Source of the DNA: Shewanella insulae
Lineage (GTDB): Bacteria; Pseudomonadota; Gammaproteobacteria; Enterobacterales; Shewanellaceae
DNA: 64,000 nt
Assembly: GCF_009831655.1 (NCBI RefSeq)
Contig: NZ_WRPA01000001.1
Span: forward strand, 124,001 to 188,000
Reading direction: 5' to 3'
Of this stretch, positions 1 to 9,449 are shown in pieces (positions within the stretch are counted from its first letter, which is position 1; every line of letters begins with the position of its first letter). The notes below the pieces were generated by a model. That model did no database searches. It saw nothing but the letters and a program-made list of their open reading frames with translations, and was not told the DNA's origin. A program made the translations under genes and the position numbers.

Positions 1-1656
1 TCCTTGCTCGATAAGGAGATGGATTTCAATGCTCCCGGCGACAGCTACCAATATGACAGAGAAGAGGCTGCCTGGCCCAAAGATGAGGCCGAGCTCAATG
101 AGCTGTGGCGTCAACGGGTTAAGTATGATGCCCTAAACCTTAAGCTGACCGGTAAGAACTGGGATGAGATTGTTAAGGTGCTTGATAAGCGCTACAACAA
201 CGCCATCAAGCGTTTGAGCCAGACCAAGAGCGAAGATGTCTTCCAGGGTGTGATGAACGCCTTCTCTCGCAGCGTCGAGCCGCATACTAGCTACCTGTCA
301 CCGCGTAACGCCGAACGTTTCCAGATGGAGATGAACCTGAGCCTAGAGGGCATAGGTGCGGTGTTGCAGATGGATGATGACTACACAGTGATCAAGAGCC
401 TGGTGGCTGGCGGCCCGGCGGCCAACAGTGAGAAACTTGCGCCTGAAGATCGCATCGTGGGTGTTGGCCAGGAAGGTGAAGAGATAGTCGATGTGATCGG
501 CTGGCGACTGGATGACGTGGTCGAGTTGATCAAGGGGCCTAAGGGCAGCAAGGTGATTTTGCAGATCCTGCCTAAGAAGGGCGGTTCTTCTGCTAAGCCA
601 ATCGATGTGACCATAGTACGCGACAAGATCCGTTTAGAGGATCGCGCCGCGACTTCTGAGGTGATCGAGCCTGAAAGCGGCAATTACGCCGGCCGCAAGG
701 TTGGGGTGATTAAGATCCCAGGTTTCTATATGAACCTGTCTCAGGATGTCACCAAAGAGTTGGTTAAGCTCAAGGAGGCCAAGGTCGAAGGTGTGGTCAT
801 CGACCTGAGAGGTAACGGTGGCGGCGCGTTAACCGAAGCGACGCTGTTAACAGGTCTATTTATCGAGCAAGGCCCTGTGGTGCAGATCCGTGATGCTAAC
901 GGCAAGGTGTCGCAAAACCGCGATAACGATGGCCGAGTTACCTACGCTGGCCCCCTCACCGTGATGGTGGATCGTTACAGCGCCTCGGCATCCGAGATCT
1001 TCGCCGCCGCATTGCAAGACTATGACCGCGCACTTATCGTGGGTGAGTCGACCTTTGGTAAGGGCACTGTGCAGCAGCATAAGAGCCTGGGTCGTATCTA
1101 TGATATGTATGACAAACCTATCGGTCATGTGCAGTACACCATCGCCAAGTTCTACCGCATCAACGGCGGCAGCACTCAGCTTAAGGGCGTGACGCCGGAC
1201 ATCCCATTCCCGAGTGCACTCGAGCCGGGTGAATACGGTGAAGCTGAGGAAGCCAACGCGCTGCCTTGGGATAAGGTGCCTGTAGCTCAATACGGTACGC
1301 TTGGGGATATTACCCCTGAGCTTGTAACCAATCTTGACTCGCGTCATCAGCAGCGTATCAAGAAAGACGTTGAATTTGGCTATATCGATCAGGATATTGC
1401 CGAGTTTAAGAAGAGTCACAAAGAAACCAGCGTCTCTTTGGTTGAGAAAGAGCGAGTGGCCGAGCGTGAAGCCAACGATGATAAGCAGCTTGCGCGTCTC
1501 AACGAGCGCCGTGCTGTGGAAGGGCTCGAAGCACTTAAGTCTCTGGATGATGCCGAAGAAGATATGAAAACGCCGGACGCATTTCTCGATGAGACTGTCT
1601 ATATCACACTGGATTTAGTGGATATGGAGAGAGTGGCTAAGAATCAGGCGAAATAA
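1..1656 (+). CDS. prc: Carboxy-terminal processing protease Prc/Tsp (5' end outside window)
   Basis: Periplasmic serine protease that trims or degrades proteins from the C terminus, including the lipoprotein precursor of PBP3 and NlpI-linked murein hydrolases in E. coli. The reading frame is open from the first base, so the N terminus and signal peptide lie upstream; about 551 codons of a usual 680 are present. A PDZ domain lies about 110-200 residues into the visible part (GAVLQMDDDYTVIKSL onward). The Ser-Lys dyad is visible: the middle Ser of SASASE (codon 985-987) and Lys of TFGKGT (codon 1060-1062), 25 residues apart as in E. coli Prc. The C-terminal DUF3340 helical region is present. 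A terminator follows, so it does not run on into pepN. Confidence 0.95.
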   Translation, partial: SLLDKEMDFNAPGDSYQYDREEAAWPKDEAELNELWRQRVKYDALNLKLTGKNWDEIVKVLDKRYNNAIKRLSQTKSEDVFQGVMNAFSRSVEPHTSYLSPRNAERFQMEMNLSLEGIGAVLQMDDDYTVIKSLVAGGPAANSEKLAPEDRIVGVGQEGEEIVDVIGWRLDDVVELIKGPKGSKVILQILPKKGGSSAKPIDVTIVRDKIRLEDRAATSEVIEPESGNYAGRKVGVIKIPGFYMNLSQDVTKELVKLKEAKVEGVVIDLRGNGGGALTEATLLTGLFIEQGPVVQIRDANGKVSQNRDNDGRVTYAGPLTVMVDRYSASASEIFAAALQDYDRALIVGESTFGKGTVQQHKSLGRIYDMYDKPIGHVQYTIAKFYRINGGSTQLKGVTPDIPFPSALEPGEYGEAEEANALPWDKVPVAQYGTLGDITPELVTNLDSRHQQRIKKDVEFGYIDQDIAEFKKSHKETSVSLVEKERVAEREANDDKQLARLNERRAVEGLEALKSLDDAEEDMKTPDAFLDETVYITLDLVDMERVAKNQAK

Positions 1657-1674
1657 TATTGAGCCAACTTTTTT

Positions 1675-1702
1675 AAAAACGCGCTATTGGCGCGTTTTTT
1701 TA
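1675..1702 (+). terminator. Rho-independent terminator after prc
   Basis: A 10-bp stem (AAAAACGCGC paired with GCGCGTTTTT) with a 5-nt loop is followed by a T run. It separates prc from pepN. Confidence 0.9.
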
Positions 1703-1728
1703 TAATCTTTTCAGATGAGGGAATCTAA

Positions 1729-4290
1729 ATGGCACAGGTTAAGGCCAAATATTTAAAAGACTATCGCGCACCGGATTTCACTATTACTCATGTGGATCTC
1801 TCCTTTGTGCTCGATGGTGCCGATACCCGGGTGACCGCGGTCAGCCAAGTTAAGCGTATAAACCAGGATGCTAAGACGCTGGTATTGGATGGCGAAGGGC
1901 TGAGTGTGAGTCAGCTACTGGTCAATGGTAAGAGCCATGATTATCGTGTCACCGAGGGACAGCTAAGCATAGACACCGATTTAGTTGAATTTGAACTCTC
2001 CATAGTGACAGAGCTGGATCCCCAGGCCAATTTGGCGTTGGAAGGCTTGTACATGTCGGATGGCGCCTACTGTACTCAGTGTGAGGCAGAAGGTTTTAGA
2101 CGCATTACCTTTTTCCTCGACCGCCCCGATGTGCTGGCGGTATACAAGGTTCGCATCGAAGCCGATAAGGCGGCGTTTCCATACCTCTTGAGTAACGGTA
2201 ACCGTGTCGATAGCGGCGATCTCGACGGCGGACGCCATTTCGTGTGCTGGGAAGATCCTTTTCCGAAACCTGCCTATCTGTTTGCCTTAGTTGCGGGCGA
2301 TTTCGACCTGCTCGACGATAGCTTCACCACCAAGAGTGGCCGCGATGTGGCGCTGCAGGTCTTCGTGGACAAGGGTAACCTGCACAAGGCCCATCACGCC
2401 ATGGCATCGCTGAAGAAGTCGATGGCCTGGGACGAGAACCGCTTCGATCTCGAATATGACCTCGATATCTACATGATAGTCGCGGTGGACTTCTTCAACA
2501 TGGGCGCCATGGAGAACAAGGGCCTGAACGTGTTCAACACTAAATATGTGTTGGCCGATAAAGACTCGGCGACCGACGAAGATTATCACGGTATCGAGTC
2601 TGTGGTAGGCCATGAGTATTTTCATAACTGGACGGGGAACCGCGTTACCTGCCGCGACTGGTTCCAGCTGAGCCTGAAAGAGGGACTGACGGTGTTTCGC
2701 GATCAGGAGTTTAGCTCAGATGTGGGCTCCCGAGCGGTTAACCGTATCCATGCCATCAAGGTGATCAAGAACCAGCAGTTCGCCGAAGACAGCGGCCCAA
2801 TGGCCCACGCGATTCGTCCCGAGTCTGTGATCGAGATGAATAACTTCTATACCGTCACTGTGTATAACAAGGGCGCCGAAGTGATCCGCATGATGCATAC
2901 CCTCTTGGGTGAGCAGGGATTCCAGGCCGGGATGAAGTGTTATTTCGAACGTCACGATGGCCAGGCGGTCACCTGTGATGATTTCGTGGCGGCGATGGAA
3001 GATGCCAGTGGTGTAGATCTGACTCAGTTCAGACGCTGGTACAGTCAGTCGGGTACGCCAGAGCTAACGGTCAATGAGACTTATGACGCCGAGAGTCAAG
3101 AATATCGCCTGAGTCTGCGTCAGCACACGCCGCCGACGCCGGAGCAGAGTGAGAAGCTGCCGCTACACATTCCTCTCGATCTTGAGCTGCTTGGCAGCGA
3201 CGGACGTTCGCTAGTTAGTCAAGTCTTTAGCATTACAGAGGCCGAGCAAGATCTGGTGTTTAGCGGTATGACTGAGCAGCCTGTCCCTTCGCTGTTGCAA
3301 AATTTCTCGGCGCCGGTGAGGCTTAACTTCGACTATAGCGTAGATCAACTTATCCACCTGATGCGTTATGCTGGCAGTGAGGTGGCCAAGTGGGAGGCTT
3401 CAGCAGCATTGTTTAGCCAGGCGGTTTGGCAGAACGTGGCGCACCTCAAGGCGCAAAAGGCGATGTATGTGGATCCACGTCTGGTCGATGGGGTGAAAGG
3501 TTTGTTGCTCGATGAGCAGCTGGATCAGGCCCTGCTGGCCGAGGTGCTTAAATTCCCGAGCCTAAATACCTTGGTTGAGCAGGTGAGCCGAGTCGATCTA
3601 GATGCCCTGGCGTCGGCCCGCGAATTTATGCTCGAAGAGATCGCATCGGGTGGTGAAGATGAGCTATTGGCGCGTTATCGTGAACTGAGCACGATGGACA
3701 GTGCCGGTGCGAGGGCGCTAAAGAATGCCTGCCTTGGCTTGTTGCTGCAAACATCGGATGCCCATCAAGGCCTGGTGCAGAGCCAATATGAACAGGCTGG
3801 TAACATGACAGACAGCCTGGGCGCACTGGCGGCGCTAAACCTTGAGCAATCTGAGCTTCGCGTTAGTCTATTACAGGATTTCCAGCAGAAGTGGGCCGAC
3901 ACCCCATTGGTGATGGATAAATGGTTGACCCTTGAGGCGTGCTGTCCAGGTGAAGATCGCTGCGATGCGCTACGTGAATTGACCCAGCATAGCGCCTTTA
4001 GTTTTGCCAACCCGAATAGAGTACGCTCGTTGATCGGCGCCTTCGCGGCGGCAAACCCTGTGGTGTTCCATCGTATCGACGGTAGCGGCTACCGCTTTCT
4101 GACAGAAGCCATCATTAAACTCAACACCTTAAATCCTCAGGTAGCTGCACGTATCATTACGCCGCTGATTCAATTTAAGAAGTTTGATGAGCAGCGCCAG
4201 AAATTGATGCGCAGTGCCCTGGAGGACATTTTGGCCTTACCGGATCTGTCGAAAGACCTTTATGAGAAGGTTTCTAAGGCGCTGGCTTAG
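1729..4290 (+). CDS. pepN: Aminopeptidase N (M1 family zinc metallopeptidase)
   Basis: Cytoplasmic broad-specificity aminopeptidase that removes N-terminal residues from peptides late in protein turnover. The protein has 853 residues (E. coli 870). The substrate-binding GAMEN motif is at residues 259-263. The zinc site is HEYFH at 295-299, with the third ligand Glu318 in LKEGLTVF. The C-terminal alpha-helical PepN domain (DUF3458) is complete. The ATG at 1729 follows a GATGAGGG ribosome binding site and gives the expected PepN N terminus. It has its own terminator upstream and is followed by a small DUF2835 gene, perhaps co-transcribed. Confidence 0.97.
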   Translation: MAQVKAKYLKDYRAPDFTITHVDLSFVLDGADTRVTAVSQVKRINQDAKTLVLDGEGLSVSQLLVNGKSHDYRVTEGQLSIDTDLVEFELSIVTELDPQANLALEGLYMSDGAYCTQCEAEGFRRITFFLDRPDVLAVYKVRIEADKAAFPYLLSNGNRVDSGDLDGGRHFVCWEDPFPKPAYLFALVAGDFDLLDDSFTTKSGRDVALQVFVDKGNLHKAHHAMASLKKSMAWDENRFDLEYDLDIYMIVAVDFFNMGAMENKGLNVFNTKYVLADKDSATDEDYHGIESVVGHEYFHNWTGNRVTCRDWFQLSLKEGLTVFRDQEFSSDVGSRAVNRIHAIKVIKNQQFAEDSGPMAHAIRPESVIEMNNFYTVTVYNKGAEVIRMMHTLLGEQGFQAGMKCYFERHDGQAVTCDDFVAAMEDASGVDLTQFRRWYSQSGTPELTVNETYDAESQEYRLSLRQHTPPTPEQSEKLPLHIPLDLELLGSDGRSLVSQVFSITEAEQDLVFSGMTEQPVPSLLQNFSAPVRLNFDYSVDQLIHLMRYAGSEVAKWEASAALFSQAVWQNVAHLKAQKAMYVDPRLVDGVKGLLLDEQLDQALLAEVLKFPSLNTLVEQVSRVDLDALASAREFMLEEIASGGEDELLARYRELSTMDSAGARALKNACLGLLLQTSDAHQGLVQSQYEQAGNMTDSLGALAALNLEQSELRVSLLQDFQQKWADTPLVMDKWLTLEACCPGEDRCDALRELTQHSAFSFANPNRVRSLIGAFAAANPVVFHRIDGSGYRFLTEAIIKLNTLNPQVAARIITPLIQFKKFDEQRQKLMRSALEDILALPDLSKDLYEKVSKALA

Positions 4291-4312
4291 GAATCAGCTG
4301 AGAAGCGAGTAG

Positions 4313-4336
4313 GGCGGGGAGCAACGGCACCCCGCC
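4313..4336 (+). terminator. GC-rich hairpin after pepN, possible weak terminator
   Basis: A 7-bp stem GGCGGGG/CCCCGCC with a 10-nt loop lies between pepN and the DUF2835 gene. It is followed only by TCTTATTAG rather than a clean T run, so it may be an attenuator or an mRNA-stabilising hairpin. Confidence 0.4.
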
Positions 4337-4353
4337 TCTTATTAGATCAAACT

Positions 4354-4572
4354 ATGATGACATTTACCTTCCCCATGCAGGTGAGTTACCAGGATTTTCT
4401 CAATTACTATCAAGGCAGTATCGATAAGATCGAGGTGAGAGACAGCTCTGGTAAGACCCTGTGGATCCATGCCCGTCACTTCCGTCCCTTCCTGACCACT
4501 TCAGGTATCAGGGGCTATTTTCGCTTGCAACTGGACGATAACGGCAAATTTGTTTCGCTCGAACAGTTTTAA
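4354..4572 (+). CDS. DUF2835 family small protein
   Basis: A 72-residue cytoplasmic protein with no signal peptide or membrane segment. It resembles DUF2835 proteins found after pepN in Shewanella and relatives: the core reads YQDFLNYYQGSIDKIEVRD, then LWIHARHFRPFL and GYFRLQLD. The function is unknown. Three in-frame ATGs (4354, 4357, 4375) are possible starts; family proteins begin near the segment FPMQVSYQDF, so the shorter 65-residue form from 4375 is a real alternative. No strong Shine-Dalgarno precedes any of them, which fits translation coupled to the upstream message. Confidence 0.75.
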   Translation: MMTFTFPMQVSYQDFLNYYQGSIDKIEVRDSSGKTLWIHARHFRPFLTTSGIRGYFRLQLDDNGKFVSLEQF

Positions 4573-4897
4573 GTTTTTTAGAGTATATACTTCAAACGGG
4601 TGATTGTACTTCATTTGAGTGTTAGCTTGGATTAATACAAGTTTAATTGCCTGTTTATGCTTGCTTTTTCAACCTGTGAATTTCATCTGGTATGACTTGT
4701 TAGATTAGATTTAAATCGCGCGTTTGAATTTCGGTAAGCCCTTTAGCTTAAGTGCACAAATATCAAGGTAATTTTCTGTTTTTTCGCCTTGCTCATCACC
4801 CCCAAATGCTGTAACAATGGTGTTACCTGTACGCTAACAAGATGTTGGCCACCATTCCTATAACAAAGAATCCAGCAGGTTACGGAGAAGAGCTAAA
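4573..4897. other. 325-bp intergenic region upstream of the DUF1302 operon
   Basis: No credible reading frame. The stretch is AT-rich and must carry the promoter of the downstream four-gene operon, but I see no convincing -35/-10 pair. The clearest signal is a short inverted repeat at 4811-4826, listed separately. Confidence 0.6.
4811..4826. promoter_or_regulatory. Inverted repeat GTAACA-N4-TGTTAC, candidate operator
   Basis: A perfect 6-4-6 palindrome lies 72 bp before the start codon of the DUF1302 gene. Size and position suit a repressor or activator site for the envelope operon. The cognate regulator is not encoded beside it and I do not recognise the motif. Confidence 0.4.
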
Positions 4898-6961
4898 ATG
4901 AAAAACGTTAAAAATGGCTTTAACAAGTCAGCGCTAGCTTTGGGGATCGTCGCGGCGTTGAGTATTGGAGCGACATCGGGCGTGCAAGCCGTGTCGTTCG
5001 ATTGGGGAGAAGTTCAAGGTACGTTCGATTCAACATTCAGTGCCGGTGCAAGTTGGCGTGTTGAAGAGCGAGACTGGGATAATCAGATCGGTAAGGTGAA
5101 TCACCCGCGCTTCGACTGGTCAAACTATACCGCGTTCGGTAACACCAAATACACCTCGGCCGAGATTTGGGCTCAGCCAGGTTCCTACTCGAGTAACGGT
5201 GACTTGAGTAACATGCTCTATTCTCAGGGTGACGTAACCTCGATGGTCTTCAAGGGATTGCATGAACTGTCGCTCAAGTATAAGAATTTTGGTCTGTTTG
5301 CCCGTGGCATGTATTTCTACGACCAGAAGGCCAACAACGGCAGCTATGGCTACAGCGATCCGATAACCGGAAAAGAGTATGACCCTTGCGCCGACTCCGA
5401 AGCTTCTAAGGTGCAGTGTAAAGATGTGCGCCTGTTAGATGCCTTCATCTACGGTGATTTCGATTTCAACGATGGCGCCAACCCGCTGACCGTTCGTATC
5501 GGTAATCAGGTGGTGTCTTGGGGGGAAAGCACGCTGATCCCGCACGGCATCGGCGTGATCAACCCGGTGGATCTTAACATTCTTAATGCCCCAGGGGCCG
5601 AGCTAAAAGAAGCCTTTAGGCCGCAGGGCATGATCTGGGCGTCTCTTGGCGTGACTGAGTCACTGTCGGTCGAAGCCTTTTATCAATACGATTGGGAGCC
5701 AGTTTGGGTACCGACCCCGGGTTCTTACTTCTCGACCAACGATTTTGCTGGCTACGGTGGCTACTCGCAAAATGCGCAGCTGGGCTTCAATGCTAACCCG
5801 GATATCAATCTCGACTTCTTGATCGACGAGTATCAGAAGCTGGCAGCCATGGTTGCATCGGGTCAATATGATCCGGCGACACTGGGTTCATTGGCGTTAG
5901 CCTACCCGACTAAGGTGACCCTGATGCAAGATCAGGCGAGCGCCAGCGATTCGGGTCAGTACGGTATCAAGCTGGGTTATTACGCACCAGAGCTGGGCGA
6001 GACAGAGTTTGGCTTCTACTACATGAACTATCATAGCCGTCGTCCGCTGATCAGCGGCACTACTGCTAACTTTACTGCCGAAGCAATAGGTGCAGATCTG
6101 GCACAACTTGGAATGCTTGGTGGTACTGGGGCAACAGTTGATCGTCAAACATTGCTCGGTTTAGAGACCTTCTCAAAGGCGCAAATCGTTTACCCTGAAG
6201 ATATTCAACTCTACGGCTTTAGTTTCAACACTCTGATTGGCGATACCTCCGTTGCCGGTGAAATTGCTCATAGACTGGATGAACCATTACAAATTGATGA
6301 CGTTGAGCTTTTGTTTGCGGCGATGCCGCAGCAATTAGCGAACATTGATCCTAACCTCCCGCACTATAGAGGCGATCTCGATGGGATCTCACAGGTGCAG
6401 AATTATGGACCGGGCGAATATGCAGAAGGCTATATCCGCCGCGATACCACTCAGGCACAGGTAACCTTTACCCATCTGTTCGGTCCGACACTGGGGATGG
6501 ATAATCTGGTGATGCTGGCCGAGGTAGGTGGCGTTTGGATCCATGACATGCCAGGCTTCGATGAGCTGCGTCTCAATGGTCCTGGCACGGCGCGTTCGGG
6601 CGGTAACCCAGATATGCCTGGTATCATCGAGGCGGTACATAACGGCCCTGAAACGAATCCTTTCCCAACGGATTTTGCCTGGGGTTATCGTTTAGTTGCC
6701 AAGGCCGATTACAACAACCTGTTTGCCGGTGTAAACATGTCGCCGCGCATCATCTTCTCCCATGATGTTGACGGGATCACCCCAGATCCTATGTTCCTGT
6801 TCACCGAAGGTAAGAAGTCCGTCGCTATCGGCGTGAACTTCGATTATCAGAGTCGTTGGGGCGCAGATTTCTCATACAACTCCTTCTTCGGTGGTGTCGG
6901 CACGACGAATCTGATGTCAGATCGCGATTATGTGTCGTTTAACATCAAGTATTCAATCTAA
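4898..6961 (+). CDS. DUF1302 family outer-membrane beta-barrel protein
   Basis: A 687-residue exported protein. The N terminus is a Sec signal peptide with a hydrophobic stretch (ALGIVAALSIGA) and a likely cleavage after VQA near residue 32. The mature part is rich in alternating aromatic/polar strands and Gly-Asp-Asn turns, as expected of a large outer-membrane barrel, and matches DUF1302 (VRIGNQVVSWGESTLIPHGIG is characteristic). The ATG at 4898 has a GGAGAAG ribosome binding site. DUF1302 genes are commonly paired with DUF1329, as here, 18 bp downstream. The exact function is unknown; from family context I infer an outer-membrane channel or acceptor for a hydrophobic compound carried by the DUF1329 partner. 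Confidence 0.9.
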   Translation: MKNVKNGFNKSALALGIVAALSIGATSGVQAVSFDWGEVQGTFDSTFSAGASWRVEERDWDNQIGKVNHPRFDWSNYTAFGNTKYTSAEIWAQPGSYSSNGDLSNMLYSQGDVTSMVFKGLHELSLKYKNFGLFARGMYFYDQKANNGSYGYSDPITGKEYDPCADSEASKVQCKDVRLLDAFIYGDFDFNDGANPLTVRIGNQVVSWGESTLIPHGIGVINPVDLNILNAPGAELKEAFRPQGMIWASLGVTESLSVEAFYQYDWEPVWVPTPGSYFSTNDFAGYGGYSQNAQLGFNANPDINLDFLIDEYQKLAAMVASGQYDPATLGSLALAYPTKVTLMQDQASASDSGQYGIKLGYYAPELGETEFGFYYMNYHSRRPLISGTTANFTAEAIGADLAQLGMLGGTGATVDRQTLLGLETFSKAQIVYPEDIQLYGFSFNTLIGDTSVAGEIAHRLDEPLQIDDVELLFAAMPQQLANIDPNLPHYRGDLDGISQVQNYGPGEYAEGYIRRDTTQAQVTFTHLFGPTLGMDNLVMLAEVGGVWIHDMPGFDELRLNGPGTARSGGNPDMPGIIEAVHNGPETNPFPTDFAWGYRLVAKADYNNLFAGVNMSPRIIFSHDVDGITPDPMFLFTEGKKSVAIGVNFDYQSRWGADFSYNSFFGGVGTTNLMSDRDYVSFNIKYSI

Positions 6962-6979
6962 TTCACAAGGACAATAAGA

Positions 6980-8344
6980 ATGAAAAAACTAACACTATTG
7001 TCGGCTGCTGTGATTGTCGCATTGACCGCACCAACAGCCTTTGCGAAAGTTTCAGAGGCGCAGGCGGCCAAGCTTGGCACCGAACTCACGCCACTTGGCG
7101 GTGAAAAGGAGGGCAACGCCGATGGTTCTATTCCGGCTTGGGATGGTGGTATCACCAAGCCTGTCGCCGGCTACGAGAAGGGAATGCATCATCCCGATCC
7201 TTTCCCGAACGACAAGATTGAATTTACCATTACCAATGCTAACAAGGCGCAGTACAAAGACTACCTGACCCCAGGTCAGATGAAGTTGTTCGAACTGTAC
7301 CCTGATAGTTACAAGATGAATGTCTACCAGACACGTCGTACCGCTTCTGTACCTCAGTTTGTCTACGACGCAACCAAGGCCAACGCCACACGTGCCGAGC
7401 TAGTGGCAGACGGCAACGGGATCTCTGGTGCCTCAATTGGCGTGCCTTTCCCGGTGCCACAAAATGGGCTTGAAGCCATCTGGAACCATGTGCTGCGTTT
7501 TCGTGGCGTAGACGTCGAGACGGCCCGTAGTCAGGCGGCACCAACGGCATCTGGTGGTTACACCCTGGTAGAAACCGCCGAAGAGATCCGCTTTCAATAT
7601 TCGCGTCCTGAAATGACGCTGGATAAGTTAAAAGAGTCTAATACCCTGTTCTACTTTAAGCAGGTGGTGACTCAGCCGGCACGTCTGGCGGGTACCGCGC
7701 TGCTGGTTAAAGAAACTATGGATCAGGAAGCACTGCCACGTCAGGCCTGGACCTATAACACAGGACAGCGCCGCGTGCGCAAGGCGCCAAACGTTGCCTT
7801 CGATACGCCGGGCACCGTATCTGATGGTCTGCGCACCACAGACGATTTCGACATGTTTAACGGCTCACCCGTTCGATACAACTGGGAGCTTGTGGGTAAG
7901 AAGGAGATCTACATTCCTTACAACGACTACAAGTTGCACTCAGACAAGCTGAAATATGAGCAGATCCTCAAGCCAGGTCATATCAACCCAGATTATGTGC
8001 GCTGGGAGAAGCACCGTGTATGGGAAGTTAAGGCACAGCTTAAGGATGGTATGCGTCACATCTACAAGACCCGCGTCTTCTATCTCGATGAGGACTCTTG
8101 GCAGGTGGCTATGGCAGACATGTATGACAACCGTGATGAGCTTTATCGCGTAGCCGTGGCACACGCCATCAACTACTACGAAGTGCCGACTCACTGGACC
8201 ACACTTGAAGTGATCCACGATCTGCAGTCTCGTCGTTACCTGGCCATGGGGCTGGATAACGAGGGTCGTATGTATAACTTCGATGCCAAGCTGAGCGAAG
8301 CGAACTTTACGCCAGCGGCATTGAGACGTGCTGGCATCCGTTAA
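6980..8344 (+). CDS. DUF1329 family periplasmic protein
   Basis: A 454-residue protein with a clear signal peptide (hydrophobic core LLSAAVIVALTA, cleavage after AFA at about residue 22). No lipobox is seen, so it is probably soluble in the periplasm. The sequence matches DUF1329, a family thought to have a LolA/LolB-like lipid-carrier fold; that fold assignment is from family knowledge, not seen here. It starts 18 bp after the DUF1302 stop with an AAGGA ribosome binding site, so the two are co-translated. I infer that it ferries a hydrophobic cargo between the inner-membrane RND protein and the DUF1302 barrel. The substrate is unknown. Confidence 0.9.
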   Translation: MKKLTLLSAAVIVALTAPTAFAKVSEAQAAKLGTELTPLGGEKEGNADGSIPAWDGGITKPVAGYEKGMHHPDPFPNDKIEFTITNANKAQYKDYLTPGQMKLFELYPDSYKMNVYQTRRTASVPQFVYDATKANATRAELVADGNGISGASIGVPFPVPQNGLEAIWNHVLRFRGVDVETARSQAAPTASGGYTLVETAEEIRFQYSRPEMTLDKLKESNTLFYFKQVVTQPARLAGTALLVKETMDQEALPRQAWTYNTGQRRVRKAPNVAFDTPGTVSDGLRTTDDFDMFNGSPVRYNWELVGKKEIYIPYNDYKLHSDKLKYEQILKPGHINPDYVRWEKHRVWEVKAQLKDGMRHIYKTRVFYLDEDSWQVAMADMYDNRDELYRVAVAHAINYYEVPTHWTTLEVIHDLQSRRYLAMGLDNEGRMYNFDAKLSEANFTPAALRRAGIR

Positions 8345-8382
8345 GCACTCGTTCGTTAAGTACTTTTTAAGAACTTAGGGGA

Positions 8383-8402
8383 GAGGGGCCTGTTGGCCCC
8401 TC
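8383..8402 (+). terminator. Intra-operon hairpin between DUF1329 and YCF48 genes
   Basis: A perfect 8-bp GC-rich stem GAGGGGCC/GGCCCCTC with loop TGTT is followed by ATTTTACG. The T run is weak, so it may terminate partially or block 3' exonucleases. Either would set a higher level of the first two genes than of the last two. Confidence 0.55.
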
Positions 8403-8423
8403 ATTTTACGAAAGGAAGTTTGT

Positions 8424-9437
8424 ATGTGGTTTAGCATGCTTCGGCTTGTCGCTTTATCTTCTCTGTGTTTTGTCACCCTAGCCGGGGCCCAAGCGGCAAC
8501 CGAGGTGGCATCTTCCGATATTCAGCCGCTGGCGACACAATCCCTGGTATTGGATATTGCCAAGCAGGGAGAAACTATGATTGCCGTGGGCGATCGTGGT
8601 CATCTATTTCGTTTTACCGACAGCTGGCAGCAGGTGATCTCACCGAGTCGCGCCTTGCTGACCAAGGCAACGCTGCTGACGCCAGAGCTTGGCTGGGCAG
8701 TGGGTCACGATGCCACCATCTTACATACCCAGGACGGGGGCAAGAGCTGGGTGGTGCAGATGCGTTCCCCCGAGATAGAAAAGCCTTTCCTGGATGTGCT
8801 CTTCTTCGACGCCAACCATGGTATAGCGATTGGCGCCTATGGACTCTTCTATCGTACCAAGGATGGCGGTAAACAGTGGCAGCAGGAGTTTCATACCGAG
8901 CTCTTATACGAAGAGGATCAGGCCTATCTCGATGAACTCAAGGCGGAAGATGAAAGCCTGTATCTAAAAGAGCGCAGTACATTATTACCCCACTTTAATC
9001 GTGTGGTGCGTCTAGCCGATGGCCGCCTGTTGATGGTGGGCGAACTTGGTCTGGCGGCCGAGTCACAAGACAATGGCCTTAGCTGGCAGCGTATCGAGTT
9101 TCCCTATGAGGGCTCGCTGTTTAATATCTTAGTGGCCAAGCAGGGGATCTATGTGCTTGGCCTGCGTGGACATCTGTTTAAGAGCGCCGGCGACCTAGAG
9201 CAGTGGCAGGCAATCGAGCTGCCTTCCAAGTCGACGCTGAATGGTGGAATTGTGCTGAGTGACGATAAGGTCAGGCTGGTCGGCAATGGCGGCGTGGTGA
9301 TCGACGTAACCGCCGATGATGGCGTGACTATGGTGACCCAGCGTCAGGGGGAAAACCTGGTGGCTATCGGCCAGGATAAGTCAGGTACACTGTGGATTGC
9401 TGGTACCAAAGGCTTAGTTGCATTACAACAAAAATAA
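8424..9437 (+). CDS. YCF48-like (BNR/Hcf136) beta-propeller protein
   Basis: A 337-residue exported protein with a signal peptide (LVALSSLCFVTLAGAQA, cleavage near residue 25). It holds about six propeller repeats of the YCF48 type; the best are VGHDATILHTQDGGKSW, IGAYGLFYRTKDGGKQW and VGELGLAAESQDNGLSW. YCF48/Hcf136 proteins assist photosystem II assembly in phototrophs, but this host has no photosystem. Homologues beside MMPL transporters are thought to be accessory proteins of the transporter. The gene ends 12 bp before the RND gene, so they are translationally linked. I infer a periplasmic scaffold or assembly factor for the transporter. Confidence 0.88.
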   Translation: MWFSMLRLVALSSLCFVTLAGAQAATEVASSDIQPLATQSLVLDIAKQGETMIAVGDRGHLFRFTDSWQQVISPSRALLTKATLLTPELGWAVGHDATILHTQDGGKSWVVQMRSPEIEKPFLDVLFFDANHGIAIGAYGLFYRTKDGGKQWQQEFHTELLYEEDQAYLDELKAEDESLYLKERSTLLPHFNRVVRLADGRLLMVGELGLAAESQDNGLSWQRIEFPYEGSLFNILVAKQGIYVLGLRGHLFKSAGDLEQWQAIELPSKSTLNGGIVLSDDKVRLVGNGGVVIDVTADDGVTMVTQRQGENLVAIGQDKSGTLWIAGTKGLVALQQK

Positions 9438-9449
9438 TAAGGCCATGGC

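Noticed and set aside
856..1419. A 187-codon antisense frame in prc
   Set aside because: Lies fully opposite the conserved catalytic region of Prc; no domain or start signal.
8424..9437. YCF48 as evidence of photosynthesis
   Set aside because: No photosystem genes in the window; YCF48-like propellers occur with MMPL transporters in heterotrophs.
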